The notes under the pieces: generated by a model | Seen by the model: only the letters and a program-made list of their open reading frames with translations | Databases searched by the model: none | What the model was told of the DNA's origin: nothing | Origin: Roseburia sp. | GTDB lineage: Bacteria > Bacillota > Clostridia > Lachnospirales > Lachnospiraceae | Assembly (NCBI GenBank): GCA_023667765.1 | Contig: JAMOZS010000019.1 | Span: 1-42,301, forward strand | Direction of reading: 5' to 3' | DNA length: 42,301 nucleotides | In this document: positions 7,911 to 16,955 of the stretch, piece after piece | Numbering within the stretch: position 1 is the stretch's first letter | How the letters are laid out: the number at the start of each line of letters is the position of its first letter | Position numbers and translations under genes: made by a program

Positions 7911-7954
7911 GGCAGTATGTGACTGCCTTCCGGGCAGCATAGGGCTGCCTTTTT
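7911..7954 (+). terminator. Tandem hairpins with T-tract (terminator or attenuator)
   Basis: Hairpin 1 has arms GGCAGT (7911-7916) and ACTGCC (7922-7927). Hairpin 2 has arms GGCAGC (7933-7938) and GCTGCC (7944-7949), followed by five Ts. The second is a good intrinsic terminator for the two-component operon. Because the hairpins share their sequence, the right arm of the first can also pair with the left arm of the second, giving a mutually exclusive antiterminator fold. No promoter is evident between here and the GH8 start. Confidence 0.75.
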
Positions 7955-7986
7955 GGCGTGTAATATTAAAATACGGAGGAAACAGA

Positions 7987-9147
7987 ATGGAAGGACATAA
8001 TTATCGCAATGTTTTTGCTGAAATCGGGAAGAGTGAAGAGGAGATTGAACAGAGATTAAAGGAGGTCGTGGACGGCTTTTTTAAGGGTGAGGATAAGGTG
8101 TATTTTCCAGTGGGAGAGGATATGGCCTACATAGAGGATACAGGGAATCATGATGCGCGGACGGAGGGAATGTCTTATGGCATGATGATGTGTGTGCAGC
8201 TCAACAGGAAGGAGGAGTTTGACAGGCTCTGGAAATGGGCAAAGACCTATATGTGGATGGAAGAGGGCTTTCATGAAGGATATTTTGCCTGGTCCTGCGG
8301 ACTGGACGGGACGAAGAATGCGGACAGTCCCGCGCCGGACGGAGAGGAATTCTTTGCCATGGCATTGTTCTTTGCCTCCCACAGATGGGGGGACGGAGAG
8401 GGTATTTTTGAGTATTCTCGTGAGGCCAGGGAAATTCTGAGAGCCTGTATTCATAAAGGGGAAAACGAAAGAGTGGGGGTTCCCATGTGGAATCGGGAGA
8501 ACAAGCAGATTCTGTTTGTGCCGGGTATTGATTTCACAGACCCGTCCTATCATCTGCCTCATTTTTATGAGCTCTTTGCCCAGTGGGCCTATGAGGAGGA
8601 CAGGGCGTTCTTTGCGGAGGCGGCAAGGGTGAGTCGGAGTTATCTCGTTAAGGCCTGTCATCCGGTGTCCGGTATGAATGCGGAGTATGCGGAGTTTGAC
8701 GGCTCTCCCATGAGCAGACCGATTCCCTGGACAACGGACAGACATGACTGGTTTTACAGTGATGCATACCGCACAGCCGCCAATATCGGATTGGATTATG
8801 AGTGGTGCGGAAAGGATGAGGGTCAGTGTCAGGCGGTGGAGCGTCTGCAATATACGCTGGGAGTGACCCATCGGGATAATCCCTTTATGACCTATGAGAT
8901 AGACGGTACGCCCTTAGAGCAGCCGGCGCTTCATCCGGTAGCGATAATCGCCACGACCGCTCAGGCGTCTCTGGCAGTTGAAGGGCCTCTCTCATTGGAC
9001 AGCCCGGAGGAAAAGAAGGCATTGGCCGCACAGTGGGTGGAAAGATTCTGGAATGAGCCCATGAGAACCGGGGACAGAAGATATTATGATAACTGTCTGT
9101 ATCTCTTTGCCTTTTTGGCATTGAGCGGAAATTATCGTATTTGGTAA
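7987..9147 (+). CDS. GH8 reducing-end xylose-releasing exo-oligoxylanase (Rex-like)
   Basis: Glycoside hydrolase family 8 enzyme of 386 residues. The start is ATG 7987, five bases after GGAGGA; an in-frame ATG at 7903 lies inside the terminator region without a ribosome site and is rejected. The catalytic acid is E60 in RTEGMSYG, D118 lies in SPAPDGEEF, and the likely base D259 lies in FYSDAYR, matching the Rex subgroup that removes xylose from the reducing end of xylo-oligosaccharides. There is no signal peptide, so it acts in the cytoplasm on imported oligomers. It leads a four-gene set with an esterase, a glucuronidase and a xylosidase. The subgroup assignment rests on motif reading, so another GH8 specificity cannot be fully excluded. 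Confidence 0.9.
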   Translation: MEGHNYRNVFAEIGKSEEEIEQRLKEVVDGFFKGEDKVYFPVGEDMAYIEDTGNHDARTEGMSYGMMMCVQLNRKEEFDRLWKWAKTYMWMEEGFHEGYFAWSCGLDGTKNADSPAPDGEEFFAMALFFASHRWGDGEGIFEYSREAREILRACIHKGENERVGVPMWNRENKQILFVPGIDFTDPSYHLPHFYELFAQWAYEEDRAFFAEAARVSRSYLVKACHPVSGMNAEYAEFDGSPMSRPIPWTTDRHDWFYSDAYRTAANIGLDYEWCGKDEGQCQAVERLQYTLGVTHRDNPFMTYEIDGTPLEQPALHPVAIIATTAQASLAVEGPLSLDSPEEKKALAAQWVERFWNEPMRTGDRRYYDNCLYLFAFLALSGNYRIW

Positions 9148-9198
9148 TATCGCATTTGGTAACGGACGGAAACTATTTGGCAGGAGGTAATACAAAAA

Positions 9199-10887
9199 AT
9201 GGCAGGACCAAAAGCACCAAAGGACCCTAAAGCAAAGGGGAGCAGTTTTTATATTTGCAGACAGAAGGAAGTAGCGGGCAATCCCGTGCCGGGCGGCAAG
9301 GGCATACAGTATATTTATTTAGATGACGTCCGCCTTGTTACATTCGCCAGGATGGTGGGGAATGTAACGGATGAGGAAATGCTTAAGCAGCTGAAAACGG
9401 CGGAGGGTTTTCTAAATATGGTGGCGGGCATCGGCGTTGCCGTAGAGGCACAGGAGCGGGACGACAACATAGATTTTGCTTTTCAGATGTACGGGAAAAC
9501 GGATCCGAATCATTCCGGCAATACCATTACCATATCGTGCAGGCCGGACGGTATGGAGCAGATTATCTGGCTGGACGACTATGAGTGGAGTGAGGATAAC
9601 AATGTGCCGGGACAGATGCGCTTTGAATTCTGTCAGCCGGGAAGGATGGCGGTGGTAGACGTACGGCTTTATCTGAGAGAGGGTTATACGGCGCCCGAGC
9701 AGGAGGAGTGCCATCCAATAGACAGGAACTCTTCGGATTATCAAAGGATTCTGGAACGGTCTCTGATGAGCGCAGGTAATTACGCACGGTTGAAGAAGGT
9801 GATTGATAAGGCAAAAAGAGGGGAAGAGGTGACGATTTCCTTTATCGGAGGTTCTATTACCCAGGGAGCCGGAGCGATTCCCATTCATTTAAAGAGCTAT
9901 GCCTACCAGACCTGGGAGCGATTCAAGGAAGCCTTCGGAAGCAGGGTAAAACTGATAAAGGCCGGCGTCGGTGGCACGCCCTCAGAGCTTGGCATGGTGC
10001 GTTATGACAGAGATGTGCTGAGAGAGGGCAGCGTGGTTCCCGATTTGGTGGTAATAGAGTTTGCCGTCAATGACGAGGGCGACGAGACTAAAGGGCTTTG
10101 CTATGAGAGCCTGATTAGAAAGGCATTGTCTACGTCAGAGGAAACGGCGGTAGTACTTTTGTTTGCGGTATTTGCAGATGACTATAATCTGGAGGAGCGT
10201 CTGGTGCCTGTGGGTGAGCGCTATGAGTTACCTATGGTCAGTATCCGGCGTGCCGTGGTGGAGCAGTTTTATCAGAAGCCCGGGGAGGGCAGGGTACTCA
10301 GCAAAAGTCAGTTCTTTTATGATTCCTACCATCCGGCGAATATTGGGCATACCATTATGGCGGACTGTCTGATGTATCTTTTCCGACGGGTGGAGGAAAG
10401 TAAGGAGATGGAGGAAGTCGACTGGAGGAGCAAGGAGCCTTTGCTGGGTGCGGCCTTTACAGATATTCGGCTGGCGGATAAGCACAGCAATACGGATAAA
10501 CTGAAAGGTTTGAAGCAGGGAAGCTTTTCGGAGAAGGACGAGGAGCTGCAGAGGGTAGAGATGGATGACCGGCTAATGCCGGTGCCCCAGTTCCCCTATA
10601 ACTGGCAGCATGTATCGGGAGAGGAGCCTTTTTCCTTTAAAATATGCTGTAAGGCTTTGGTGATAGTCAGCAAGGATTCCGGAGAGGTGGAATCGGGAAG
10701 GGCCAGAGTCCTGGTGGACGGTAAGGAGGTTTTGACGCTGAATCCCAGAGAGATAGGATGGATTCACTGTAATGCACAAATCCTTTTTAACGAACAGGAG
10801 TCAAAGGAGCATGAGATAGTGGTCAGCATGCTGCCGGAGGATGTGGATAAGAAGCTTACGATACTGGGCTTTGGATATGTAGAATAA
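9199..10887 (+). CDS. SGNH/GDSL-type carbohydrate esterase (probable acetyl-xylan oligosaccharide esterase)
   Basis: A 562-residue protein in three parts: an N-terminal beta-rich region (about 1-195), an SGNH hydrolase core (about 205-410) and a C-terminal beta-rich region (about 440-562). Core motifs are block I FIGGSITQG with nucleophile S219, block II glycine in GVGGTPSELG, block III asparagine in FAVND, and block V D375/H378 in YDSYHPANIGH. No signal peptide is seen. AGGAGG lies eleven bases before the ATG. Placement between a GH8 and a GH115 enzyme points to removal of acetyl groups from imported xylan fragments. The carbohydrate-esterase family number cannot be assigned from sequence alone. 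Confidence 0.82.
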   Translation: MAGPKAPKDPKAKGSSFYICRQKEVAGNPVPGGKGIQYIYLDDVRLVTFARMVGNVTDEEMLKQLKTAEGFLNMVAGIGVAVEAQERDDNIDFAFQMYGKTDPNHSGNTITISCRPDGMEQIIWLDDYEWSEDNNVPGQMRFEFCQPGRMAVVDVRLYLREGYTAPEQEECHPIDRNSSDYQRILERSLMSAGNYARLKKVIDKAKRGEEVTISFIGGSITQGAGAIPIHLKSYAYQTWERFKEAFGSRVKLIKAGVGGTPSELGMVRYDRDVLREGSVVPDLVVIEFAVNDEGDETKGLCYESLIRKALSTSEETAVVLLFAVFADDYNLEERLVPVGERYELPMVSIRRAVVEQFYQKPGEGRVLSKSQFFYDSYHPANIGHTIMADCLMYLFRRVEESKEMEEVDWRSKEPLLGAAFTDIRLADKHSNTDKLKGLKQGSFSEKDEELQRVEMDDRLMPVPQFPYNWQHVSGEEPFSFKICCKALVIVSKDSGEVESGRARVLVDGKEVLTLNPREIGWIHCNAQILFNEQESKEHEIVVSMLPEDVDKKLTILGFGYVE

Positions 10888-10905
10888 TAGAATGCGCAAA
10901 AAGCA

Positions 10906-10920
10906 GCGCAGGAATGAGGC
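10906..10920 (+). repeat. Dispersed leader repeat, copy 1
   Basis: GCGCAGGAATGAGGC, 13 of 15 bases identical to the copies at 13897 and 27287. Its GAGG forms the ribosome site of the GH115 gene. Confidence 0.6.
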
Positions 10921-10925
10921 AAGCT

Positions 10926-13841
10926 ATGATATTGGCACAACGGAAGAAGGCGATACCGTTTCTTGTGGAGGAGACGGCGTACCCGGGGGTTAAAAAAATT
11001 GCAGAGAAGGTGGCGCTGGATGTGGAGAAGGTGAGCGGTGCAAGGCCTTCCCTGATACAGACGGTTCCTCTGGAAAGCTCTGAGGTAGTCTTTGCGGCCA
11101 CACTGGGAAACAGTCCCTTAATGGAGCAGCTGACCTTAGCGGGGAAGCTGGATACGGCTGCTTTGGCGGGAAAAAGAGAGGTATTCAGCCTGCAGCTGAT
11201 AGAGAAGCCCTTTGAAGGAGTGGAGCAGGCGCTGGTTATCTGCGGCAGCGATAAGCTGGGGACGATTTATGGGCTTTTTGCCCTGTCGGAATACATAGGC
11301 GTTTCTCCTATGTGTTATTGGGGGGATGCAGAGCCCCTGGAGCGGGAGCGCCTGGTTCTTTCGGAGGATATAGAGCAAATCTCCAAAGAGCCCAGCGTCA
11401 GATACAGAGGCTTTTTTATCAATGATGAATGGCCCTGCTTTGGGAACTGGACCTTTGAGCATTTCGGCGGCTTTACGGCGGAAATGTATGACTATGTGTT
11501 TGAGTTTTTGCTGCGTATGAAAGGAAATTACATGTGGCCCGCTATGTGGACCTCTTCCTTTCCGCTGGACGGCCCCGGCGCTTTAAGCGAGGAGCTGGCG
11601 GATATGTACGGTATTACGATTGCATACTCCCACCATGAGCCCTGCTTAAGAGCCAGTGAGGAATGGGATAAGGTTAAGGGCAAGGACAGTCCTTACGGAG
11701 AGGAATGGAATTTCTATACCAATAAGGAGGGACTGACCAATTACTGGGCCGATGCCTTAAAGAGAAGCGGCGGTTATAAGCATATGGTTACGATAGGCAT
11801 GCGGGGAGAGCGTGACAGCTCTATGCTGGGCAGGGACGCTGCGTTGAAGGATAATATAGATTTATTAAAGGATGTGATTTCCACTCAGAGGAGGCTGATA
11901 AGGGAACATGTAAACGAGGATGTGGACAGCGTTCCTCAGCTTCTGGCGCTTTATAAGGAGGTGGAGGCCTATTTCTACGGAGATGAGAATACTCCGGGAC
12001 TGAAGGACTGGCAGGAGCTCCAGAATGTCATCTTTATGCTCTGCGAGGATAATTTCGGTCATATGCGGACGCTTCCTGCGGCGGATATTCGTGACCATAA
12101 GGGCGGCTTCGGTATGTATTATCATTTGGACTATCATGGGGCTCCGGTGTCCTATGAGTGGATGCCCTCCACTACGATGGCTCTGATATGGGAGCAGATG
12201 ACGGAAGCTTATGATTATGGTATCAGGGATGTATGGATTGTAAATGTAGGAGACTTAAAGGGGAATGAGGTAGCATTGCATTATTTCCTGACGATGGCCT
12301 ATGATTTTGACACCTGGGGAAGCGGCGCGCCGGACAGCTGGCAGAAATTTATCCGTCAGTGGGCAGTCAGGGTATTTCCTGGGGAGACGTCCGGGGTGCA
12401 GGAGGAGATTGCCCGGATATATACGGATTTTGTGCGCATGAATGCCATGCGCAAGCCGGAGACGCTTCATGAGGGTGTCTATCATCCCTGTCATTATTAT
12501 GAGACGGATAGAATGCTTATGCTGGCCGCCGATATTGAGAAACGGAACGAGGCGGTTTATCAGGCTTTGTCGGGAGATGCGAAGCTGGCATGCTACAGCA
12601 TGATTTATTACCCGGCAAAGGCCAGTATCAATCTGCTTCGGATGCACCTGTATGCGGGCAAAAATGCCCATTATGCGAGGCAGGGGAGAAAGGCGGCCAA
12701 TCGGTATGGGGAGCTGACAGCCGAATGTATTGAGGAGGATAAGCGCTTATCGGCTCAGTTCGGCGCTTTCAGAGACGGCAAATGGAAGGGCATGGAGCTG
12801 GAGAAGCATGTCGGTTTTACGAAATGGAATGACGACGGCTGGAGATATCCGGTGAGAGTGTATGTGGAGCCGGTGACGGAGCCCAGAATGAGTGTGTCCA
12901 GAGCGGATGAGGAATGGGTGGCAGTCAAAAATTACGGCGCCCCCCAATGTATCAGGGTACATGATTTTATGAGTATGGGCTGCGACAGCGTTACGCTGGA
13001 AATCAGCAATGACGGTATCGGTTCTTTCCGTTACACGGTGAGAGCGGAAAACGGAGAAATCCCTCAGTGGCTGGGTGTTTCCTCTTTGGAGGGAGAGACC
13101 CGGGAGCTTACCCGGCTGATTCTGACCTGTGACCGAACCATGCTGGCACAGACCATTTGCGATTCCTGTAAAGGACATGGGAACGGCTGTGCCGGTACGT
13201 CGGTTCAGTGCGTAAGGCTTATTATCAGTGATGGAGATACCGCTGTGGCAGTCGAGGTCAAAGCTCAGAATCCGGAGATAAACCAGCTGCCGGTCATGAC
13301 TTTCCTGCCCTCCGATGGCGTTATCGTGATGGAAGCGCCCCATTATATGTCTGCAAAGGCTGCCGGCGGCGGTGCGTTTACTTTGCTGGAGCATTATGGC
13401 AGGAGCGGCGGCGGTATGAAAGCGCTGCCTTCCACGCTGGATTTCACCATGGAACAGGAGCGGCCGGAGCTTACCTATTCCTTCTGTATTCCCAAGGCCG
13501 GGGCGTATCGGGTAGAGCTTTGGAGCAGTCCGGTCAATTCGGTGCAGAACCGCAGACCTTTGAATGTGGCGGTAGGAGTCGGTGGAGGTCAGGCGAGGAA
13601 GCTGGAGATTCTGAGCGAGAATTATCAGGGCGGCGATTACAACGATGCAAGATGGTGCAAAGGGGTACTTGACCAGATTAGAATAACGGACACGGTATTT
13701 GATTTTGAGGAGGGCGTGCAGCATTTGACCATCGGTGCGCTGGAGGCCGGTCTGGTATTGGAGAGAATATTGATTTATCCGGAGGACAGGAAGTTAAAAC
13801 CCTCTTATCTGGGGCCTCTGGAGAGCTATTATAAGCAGTAA
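10926..13841 (+). CDS. GH115 xylan alpha-1,2-glucuronidase
   Basis: Large cytoplasmic enzyme of 971 residues that removes (4-O-methyl)glucuronic acid from glucuronoxylan oligosaccharides. The GH115 core is recognisable from YRGFFINDEWPCFGNW (about residue 155), then NYMWPAMWTSSFP, AYSHHEPCLR and MVTIGMRGERDSSM. C-terminal beta-rich domains extend past residue 600. The family's usual length is about 800-1000 residues, so the gene looks complete. ATG 10926 has GAGG six bases upstream and is preferred to the in-frame ATG at 10914, which has its AGG only one base away. There is no signal peptide. It follows the esterase by 38 bases and is probably in the same transcript. Confidence 0.92.
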   Translation: MILAQRKKAIPFLVEETAYPGVKKIAEKVALDVEKVSGARPSLIQTVPLESSEVVFAATLGNSPLMEQLTLAGKLDTAALAGKREVFSLQLIEKPFEGVEQALVICGSDKLGTIYGLFALSEYIGVSPMCYWGDAEPLERERLVLSEDIEQISKEPSVRYRGFFINDEWPCFGNWTFEHFGGFTAEMYDYVFEFLLRMKGNYMWPAMWTSSFPLDGPGALSEELADMYGITIAYSHHEPCLRASEEWDKVKGKDSPYGEEWNFYTNKEGLTNYWADALKRSGGYKHMVTIGMRGERDSSMLGRDAALKDNIDLLKDVISTQRRLIREHVNEDVDSVPQLLALYKEVEAYFYGDENTPGLKDWQELQNVIFMLCEDNFGHMRTLPAADIRDHKGGFGMYYHLDYHGAPVSYEWMPSTTMALIWEQMTEAYDYGIRDVWIVNVGDLKGNEVALHYFLTMAYDFDTWGSGAPDSWQKFIRQWAVRVFPGETSGVQEEIARIYTDFVRMNAMRKPETLHEGVYHPCHYYETDRMLMLAADIEKRNEAVYQALSGDAKLACYSMIYYPAKASINLLRMHLYAGKNAHYARQGRKAANRYGELTAECIEEDKRLSAQFGAFRDGKWKGMELEKHVGFTKWNDDGWRYPVRVYVEPVTEPRMSVSRADEEWVAVKNYGAPQCIRVHDFMSMGCDSVTLEISNDGIGSFRYTVRAENGEIPQWLGVSSLEGETRELTRLILTCDRTMLAQTICDSCKGHGNGCAGTSVQCVRLIISDGDTAVAVEVKAQNPEINQLPVMTFLPSDGVIVMEAPHYMSAKAAGGGAFTLLEHYGRSGGGMKALPSTLDFTMEQERPELTYSFCIPKAGAYRVELWSSPVNSVQNRRPLNVAVGVGGGQARKLEILSENYQGGDYNDARWCKGVLDQIRITDTVFDFEEGVQHLTIGALEAGLVLERILIYPEDRKLKPSYLGPLESYYKQ

Positions 13842-13896
13842 AGTAAAAAAGACAATGGCGCTACGCAGGATATGGGATACATCCAGGGAGCGGAAT

Positions 13897-13911
13897 GCGC
13901 AGAAATGAGGA
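13897..13911 (+). repeat. Dispersed leader repeat, copy 2
   Basis: GCGCAGAAATGAGGA, identical over 15 bases to 27287-27301. It supplies the ribosome site of the GH43 gene and creates a spurious upstream in-frame ATG at 13895. Confidence 0.65.
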
Positions 13912-13915
13912 AAAG

Positions 13916-15442
13916 ATGAGTGTCATTGCGAAAAATCCGATTATGCCGGGATTTTATCCCGACCCTTCCCTTTGTGCGGTAGGGGAGGATTATTATCTGG
14001 TAAATTCTACTTTTGCCTATTTTCCGGGGCTGCCGGTGCTGCATAGCAGGGATTTGGCCCATTGGGAGCAGATTGGAAATGTGCTGGACAGGGCTTCTCA
14101 GCTTCCGTTGGAGAGGGCCGGCCATTCACAGGGGTTGTTTGCGCCTGTGATTCGTTATTATGACGGCACCTTTTATGTGATTTGTACCAATGTGTCCCAC
14201 GGCGGTAATTTCGTGGTGACTGCCACAAATCCTGCGGGCCCCTGGTCAGAGCCGTATTATATAGAGGGAGCGGACGGAATCGATCCCAGCCTCTTTTTTG
14301 ACGAGGACGGCGTCTGTTATTATATCGGTACCCATCCTAATCCGGAGGGCTGCCGTTATGACGGAGACTGGTTTATCTGGATACAGGAGCTGGATATTCA
14401 GACCATGAAACTGGTGGGAGAAAAGAAGAATGTCTGGAACGGAGCTATGAGAGGGGTGATTTGGCCGGAGGGGCCGCATCTTTATCATATCGGCGATTAT
14501 TATTATATTATGCATGCGGAGGGCGGCACAGGCCCGGAGCATTGCGTAGCGGTCTGCCGTAGCAGAAATATCTGGGGACCCTATGAGAACTACAGAAAGA
14601 ATCCGGTATTGACCCACAGACATCTGGGCAAGGCATATCCCATTCAGTATGTAGGACATGGGGATATTTTGCAGACGCCGGCAGGCGAGTGGTATATGGC
14701 GATGCTGGCAGTTCGTCCGTTGGAGGGTTATACCACGATGGGCCGGGAGACTTTTCTGGCCAGGGTGACCTGGGAGGACGGTTGGCCAGTAGTAAATCCC
14801 GGTGTGGGTATGCTGACTGACGAGCTGGAAATCAATCTGGATTCGTGGCAGCCGGACGGTCCGTCGCCCGGTGGGAACAGGAGCTATGATTTTACAGGCA
14901 TGAAGGAGCTGGGTGCAGAATTCTTACGCCTGCGTAATCCCGGCGAGGATATGTACTGTTTGACAGAGGCGGGGCTGTATCTGAAGCTGGGCGAGGAAAC
15001 GCTGAAGGAGCAGGCGAGTCCCTCCTATATAGCCATACGCCAGACCTCCCATAACTTCACGGCGAAGGTTAAGCTTCAGATAAAAGGGCTGGCAGATAAT
15101 GAGTGCGCGGGAATTGCGTTGATGCAGAATGATGCGTATCATCTGAGAGTGGAGGCCAATGAAAAGCAGACGAAAACAATCCTGTGTAAAAAGGGGGAGG
15201 ATATCCTTCTGGGCAGCAGCTCGGCGGAAGGCCGGGAAGCTCTGGAGCTGGCAATCAGAGTGGAAGGCTTAAAGGCCTGTGTGCTGGCGGACGGTCAGGT
15301 GATTGCCGATGCAGATGTGAGGGAATTGTCTACGGAGACAGCCGGAGGCTTCGTGGGTTGTACCGTGGGCATGTATGCCTCCGCAAACGGAGTAAAAACC
15401 GATAAGCAGGCGCTGTTTACAAGCTTTTGCTATGAGGTTTAG
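13916..15442 (+). CDS. GH43 beta-xylosidase
   Basis: Glycoside hydrolase family 43 enzyme of 508 residues that cleaves xylo-oligosaccharides to xylose. It has a five-bladed propeller at about 1-310 and a C-terminal beta-sandwich at about 330-508. The catalytic triad is visible: base D16 in GFYPDPSLC, pKa-modulating D123 in DGIDPSLFF and acid E185 in WPEGPHLYH. The start is ATG 13916, five bases after GAGG; the in-frame ATG at 13895 is part of the leader repeat. There is no signal peptide, so it acts in the cytoplasm as the last step after deacetylation, deglucuronidation and reducing-end trimming. It converges with corC only 11 bases away. Confidence 0.92.
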   Translation: MSVIAKNPIMPGFYPDPSLCAVGEDYYLVNSTFAYFPGLPVLHSRDLAHWEQIGNVLDRASQLPLERAGHSQGLFAPVIRYYDGTFYVICTNVSHGGNFVVTATNPAGPWSEPYYIEGADGIDPSLFFDEDGVCYYIGTHPNPEGCRYDGDWFIWIQELDIQTMKLVGEKKNVWNGAMRGVIWPEGPHLYHIGDYYYIMHAEGGTGPEHCVAVCRSRNIWGPYENYRKNPVLTHRHLGKAYPIQYVGHGDILQTPAGEWYMAMLAVRPLEGYTTMGRETFLARVTWEDGWPVVNPGVGMLTDELEINLDSWQPDGPSPGGNRSYDFTGMKELGAEFLRLRNPGEDMYCLTEAGLYLKLGEETLKEQASPSYIAIRQTSHNFTAKVKLQIKGLADNECAGIALMQNDAYHLRVEANEKQTKTILCKKGEDILLGSSSAEGREALELAIRVEGLKACVLADGQVIADADVRELSTETAGGFVGCTVGMYASANGVKTDKQALFTSFCYEV

Positions 15443-15453
15443 GAAAGAACTTA

Positions 15454-16761
15454 TTATTGTGATGAGTCAGGGGAGGTACCGTTCTCCTCTGACTCTGTTT
15501 CTTCTTCCTCCGCCTCCTCGGGCAGACTCAGCAATACCTTACAGATGCGGTTCTGGTCGATTCCCTGTACCTTTAATAGGGTGCCATCCTCTAAGGTGAC
15601 CTCTTCGTTATCCTCAGGGACACGGTCCAGCCGCTCAATGATAATGCCTCCGATGGAGTCGTAATCCTCACTGGTCAGACGGGTATTCAGAGCATCGTTA
15701 ATATCATCCAGCTTCATGCTGCCTTCTACGAGATAAACGCCGTCATCCAGCTCCTGAATATACTCTTCCTCGTCCTCATCATATTCATCTCTGATTTCGC
15801 CGACGATTTCCTCCAGCAAATCCTCCAGCGTAATCATGCCTATGGTAGCGCCGTATTCGTTTAAAACAAAGGTGACGCTGGTGGTCTTTTCCCGGATTTC
15901 ATACATAAGGTCTGCAATCTTCTTATACTCATATGTATAATGAGCGTCGCGCAGAATATTTTTTATATGGAAGTTCTCGACATCCGTGGTGAGAATAAAA
16001 TCCTTGATATTGATGATTCCGATAATATTATCTTTATCCTCCTGATAAACCGGAAGTCTTGTGTACATGGATTCCTGAAAGACGGATAAGACCTGCTTAT
16101 AGGAATCGTCAATATTTACGGTTACCATGTTGATGCGGGGAATCATAATATCCTTGGCCAGAGCATCCGAGAAATCAAATACATTGTAAATCATTTCTCT
16201 TTCCTCGGATTCGATGACGCCGTCCTCGTGGCTGACGTCTACATAGGTCTTTAACTCGCTTTCTGTCATGGTGCTGGCTTTTTTGTTGGGGTCAATCCGC
16301 ATCAGCCGTAAAATCGCGCCGGATATCTTATCTACCAAAAAAATAACGGGAGTCAGAAGATGCATCAGTCCGTAAATGATACCGCCGTAGGCCAGAGAGA
16401 GCTTTTCAGCCGAAAGCATGGCCCAGGTTTTGGGAATGATTTCACCCCCTATTAAAATTACTACCGTTAAGATACCCGTAGCAATTCCCACGGCCAGATT
16501 GATTCGGAGAGCAAGGGTAGTGGCCAGAGCGGAAGCGGATAGATTCACAATATTATTACCTATTAATATTGTGCTGAGCATTTTGCCGTAATTGTCCAGA
16601 ATCTTGCAGACTCTGGCGGCACGCTTATTTCCCTCCTCTTCCAGCGTACGAAGCCGAACCCTGTTTACGGTACTAAGGGCAGTTTCAGCCGAAGAAAAAA
16701 AGGCTGACAGAAATACCAGAATCATGAGAACGATAAATTGTATGACACCTGGGGCATCCAA
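15454..16761 (-). CDS. CorC/HlyC (CNNM-CBS) family membrane protein
   Basis: A 435-residue protein of the CNNM/CorC group, often labelled hemolysin-like and linked to magnesium or cobalt efflux. Order of domains: CNNM (DUF21) membrane domain with three to four segments (about 5-170, starting FLSAFFSSAETALSTVNRVR), a CBS pair (about 200-325, IPRINMVTV and YGATIGMITLEDLLEEIVGEI), then a CorC/HlyC transporter-associated domain (about 340-420) and an acidic tail. The start is TTG at 16761, nine bases after GGAG; no ATG fits. It is the only minus-strand gene in the window. Its transported ion is not shown by the sequence. Confidence 0.9.
   Translation of the reverse strand: MDAPGVIQFIVLMILVFLSAFFSSAETALSTVNRVRLRTLEEEGNKRAARVCKILDNYGKMLSTILIGNNIVNLSASALATTLALRINLAVGIATGILTVVILIGGEIIPKTWAMLSAEKLSLAYGGIIYGLMHLLTPVIFLVDKISGAILRLMRIDPNKKASTMTESELKTYVDVSHEDGVIESEEREMIYNVFDFSDALAKDIMIPRINMVTVNIDDSYKQVLSVFQESMYTRLPVYQEDKDNIIGIINIKDFILTTDVENFHIKNILRDAHYTYEYKKIADLMYEIREKTTSVTFVLNEYGATIGMITLEDLLEEIVGEIRDEYDEDEEEYIQELDDGVYLVEGSMKLDDINDALNTRLTSEDYDSIGGIIIERLDRVPEDNEEVTLEDGTLLKVQGIDQNRICKVLLSLPEEAEEEETESEENGTSPDSSQ
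15464..15500 (+). terminator. Terminator of the xylan genes embedded in the corC 3' end
   Basis: Arms GAGTCAGGGGAG (15464-15475) and CTCCTCTGACTC (15484-15495) pair with one G-T wobble over an 8-base loop, followed on the plus strand by a U-rich run. It lies 21 bases after the GH43 stop and inside the last codons of the convergent corC gene. The minus-strand flank is not T-rich. Confidence 0.65.
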
Positions 16762-16841
16762 AAAAATTCACTCCTTTTTGATAAAATGATTGGTTAAAAA
16801 TCAAAAAGTATTTTGAGTACCTTCTGAAATAGTTACAGGTA

Positions 16842-16871
16842 ATGTTACACTATATAATAGTAAGTTGTCAA
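16842..16871. promoter_or_regulatory. Divergent promoter region between corC and the TIGR04086 gene
   Basis: On the plus strand TATAAT lies at 16853-16858 with a poor -35. On the minus strand a perfect TTGACA (16871-16866) faces TAACAT (16847-16842) with an 18-base spacer. The two signals overlap, so the two directions may compete. Confidence 0.4.
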
Positions 16872-16955
16872 GTTTTCCGTAGAGCGGGCATAGAATTTAT
16901 TGTAACGGGTACACAGGAATCATCGAATTGTCACCTATAGTATGTCGGAGGGGAT

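Noticed and set aside
7903-7986. N-terminal extension of the GH8 protein by 28 codons
   Set aside because: It runs through two hairpins and a T-tract, lacks a ribosome site and does not resemble the family; ATG 7987 has GGAGGA.
12747-13724. Long minus-strand open frame (325 codons) opposite GH115
   Set aside because: It lies entirely within the coding region of a clear GH115 enzyme, and its His/Arg-rich composition is typical of an antisense shadow.
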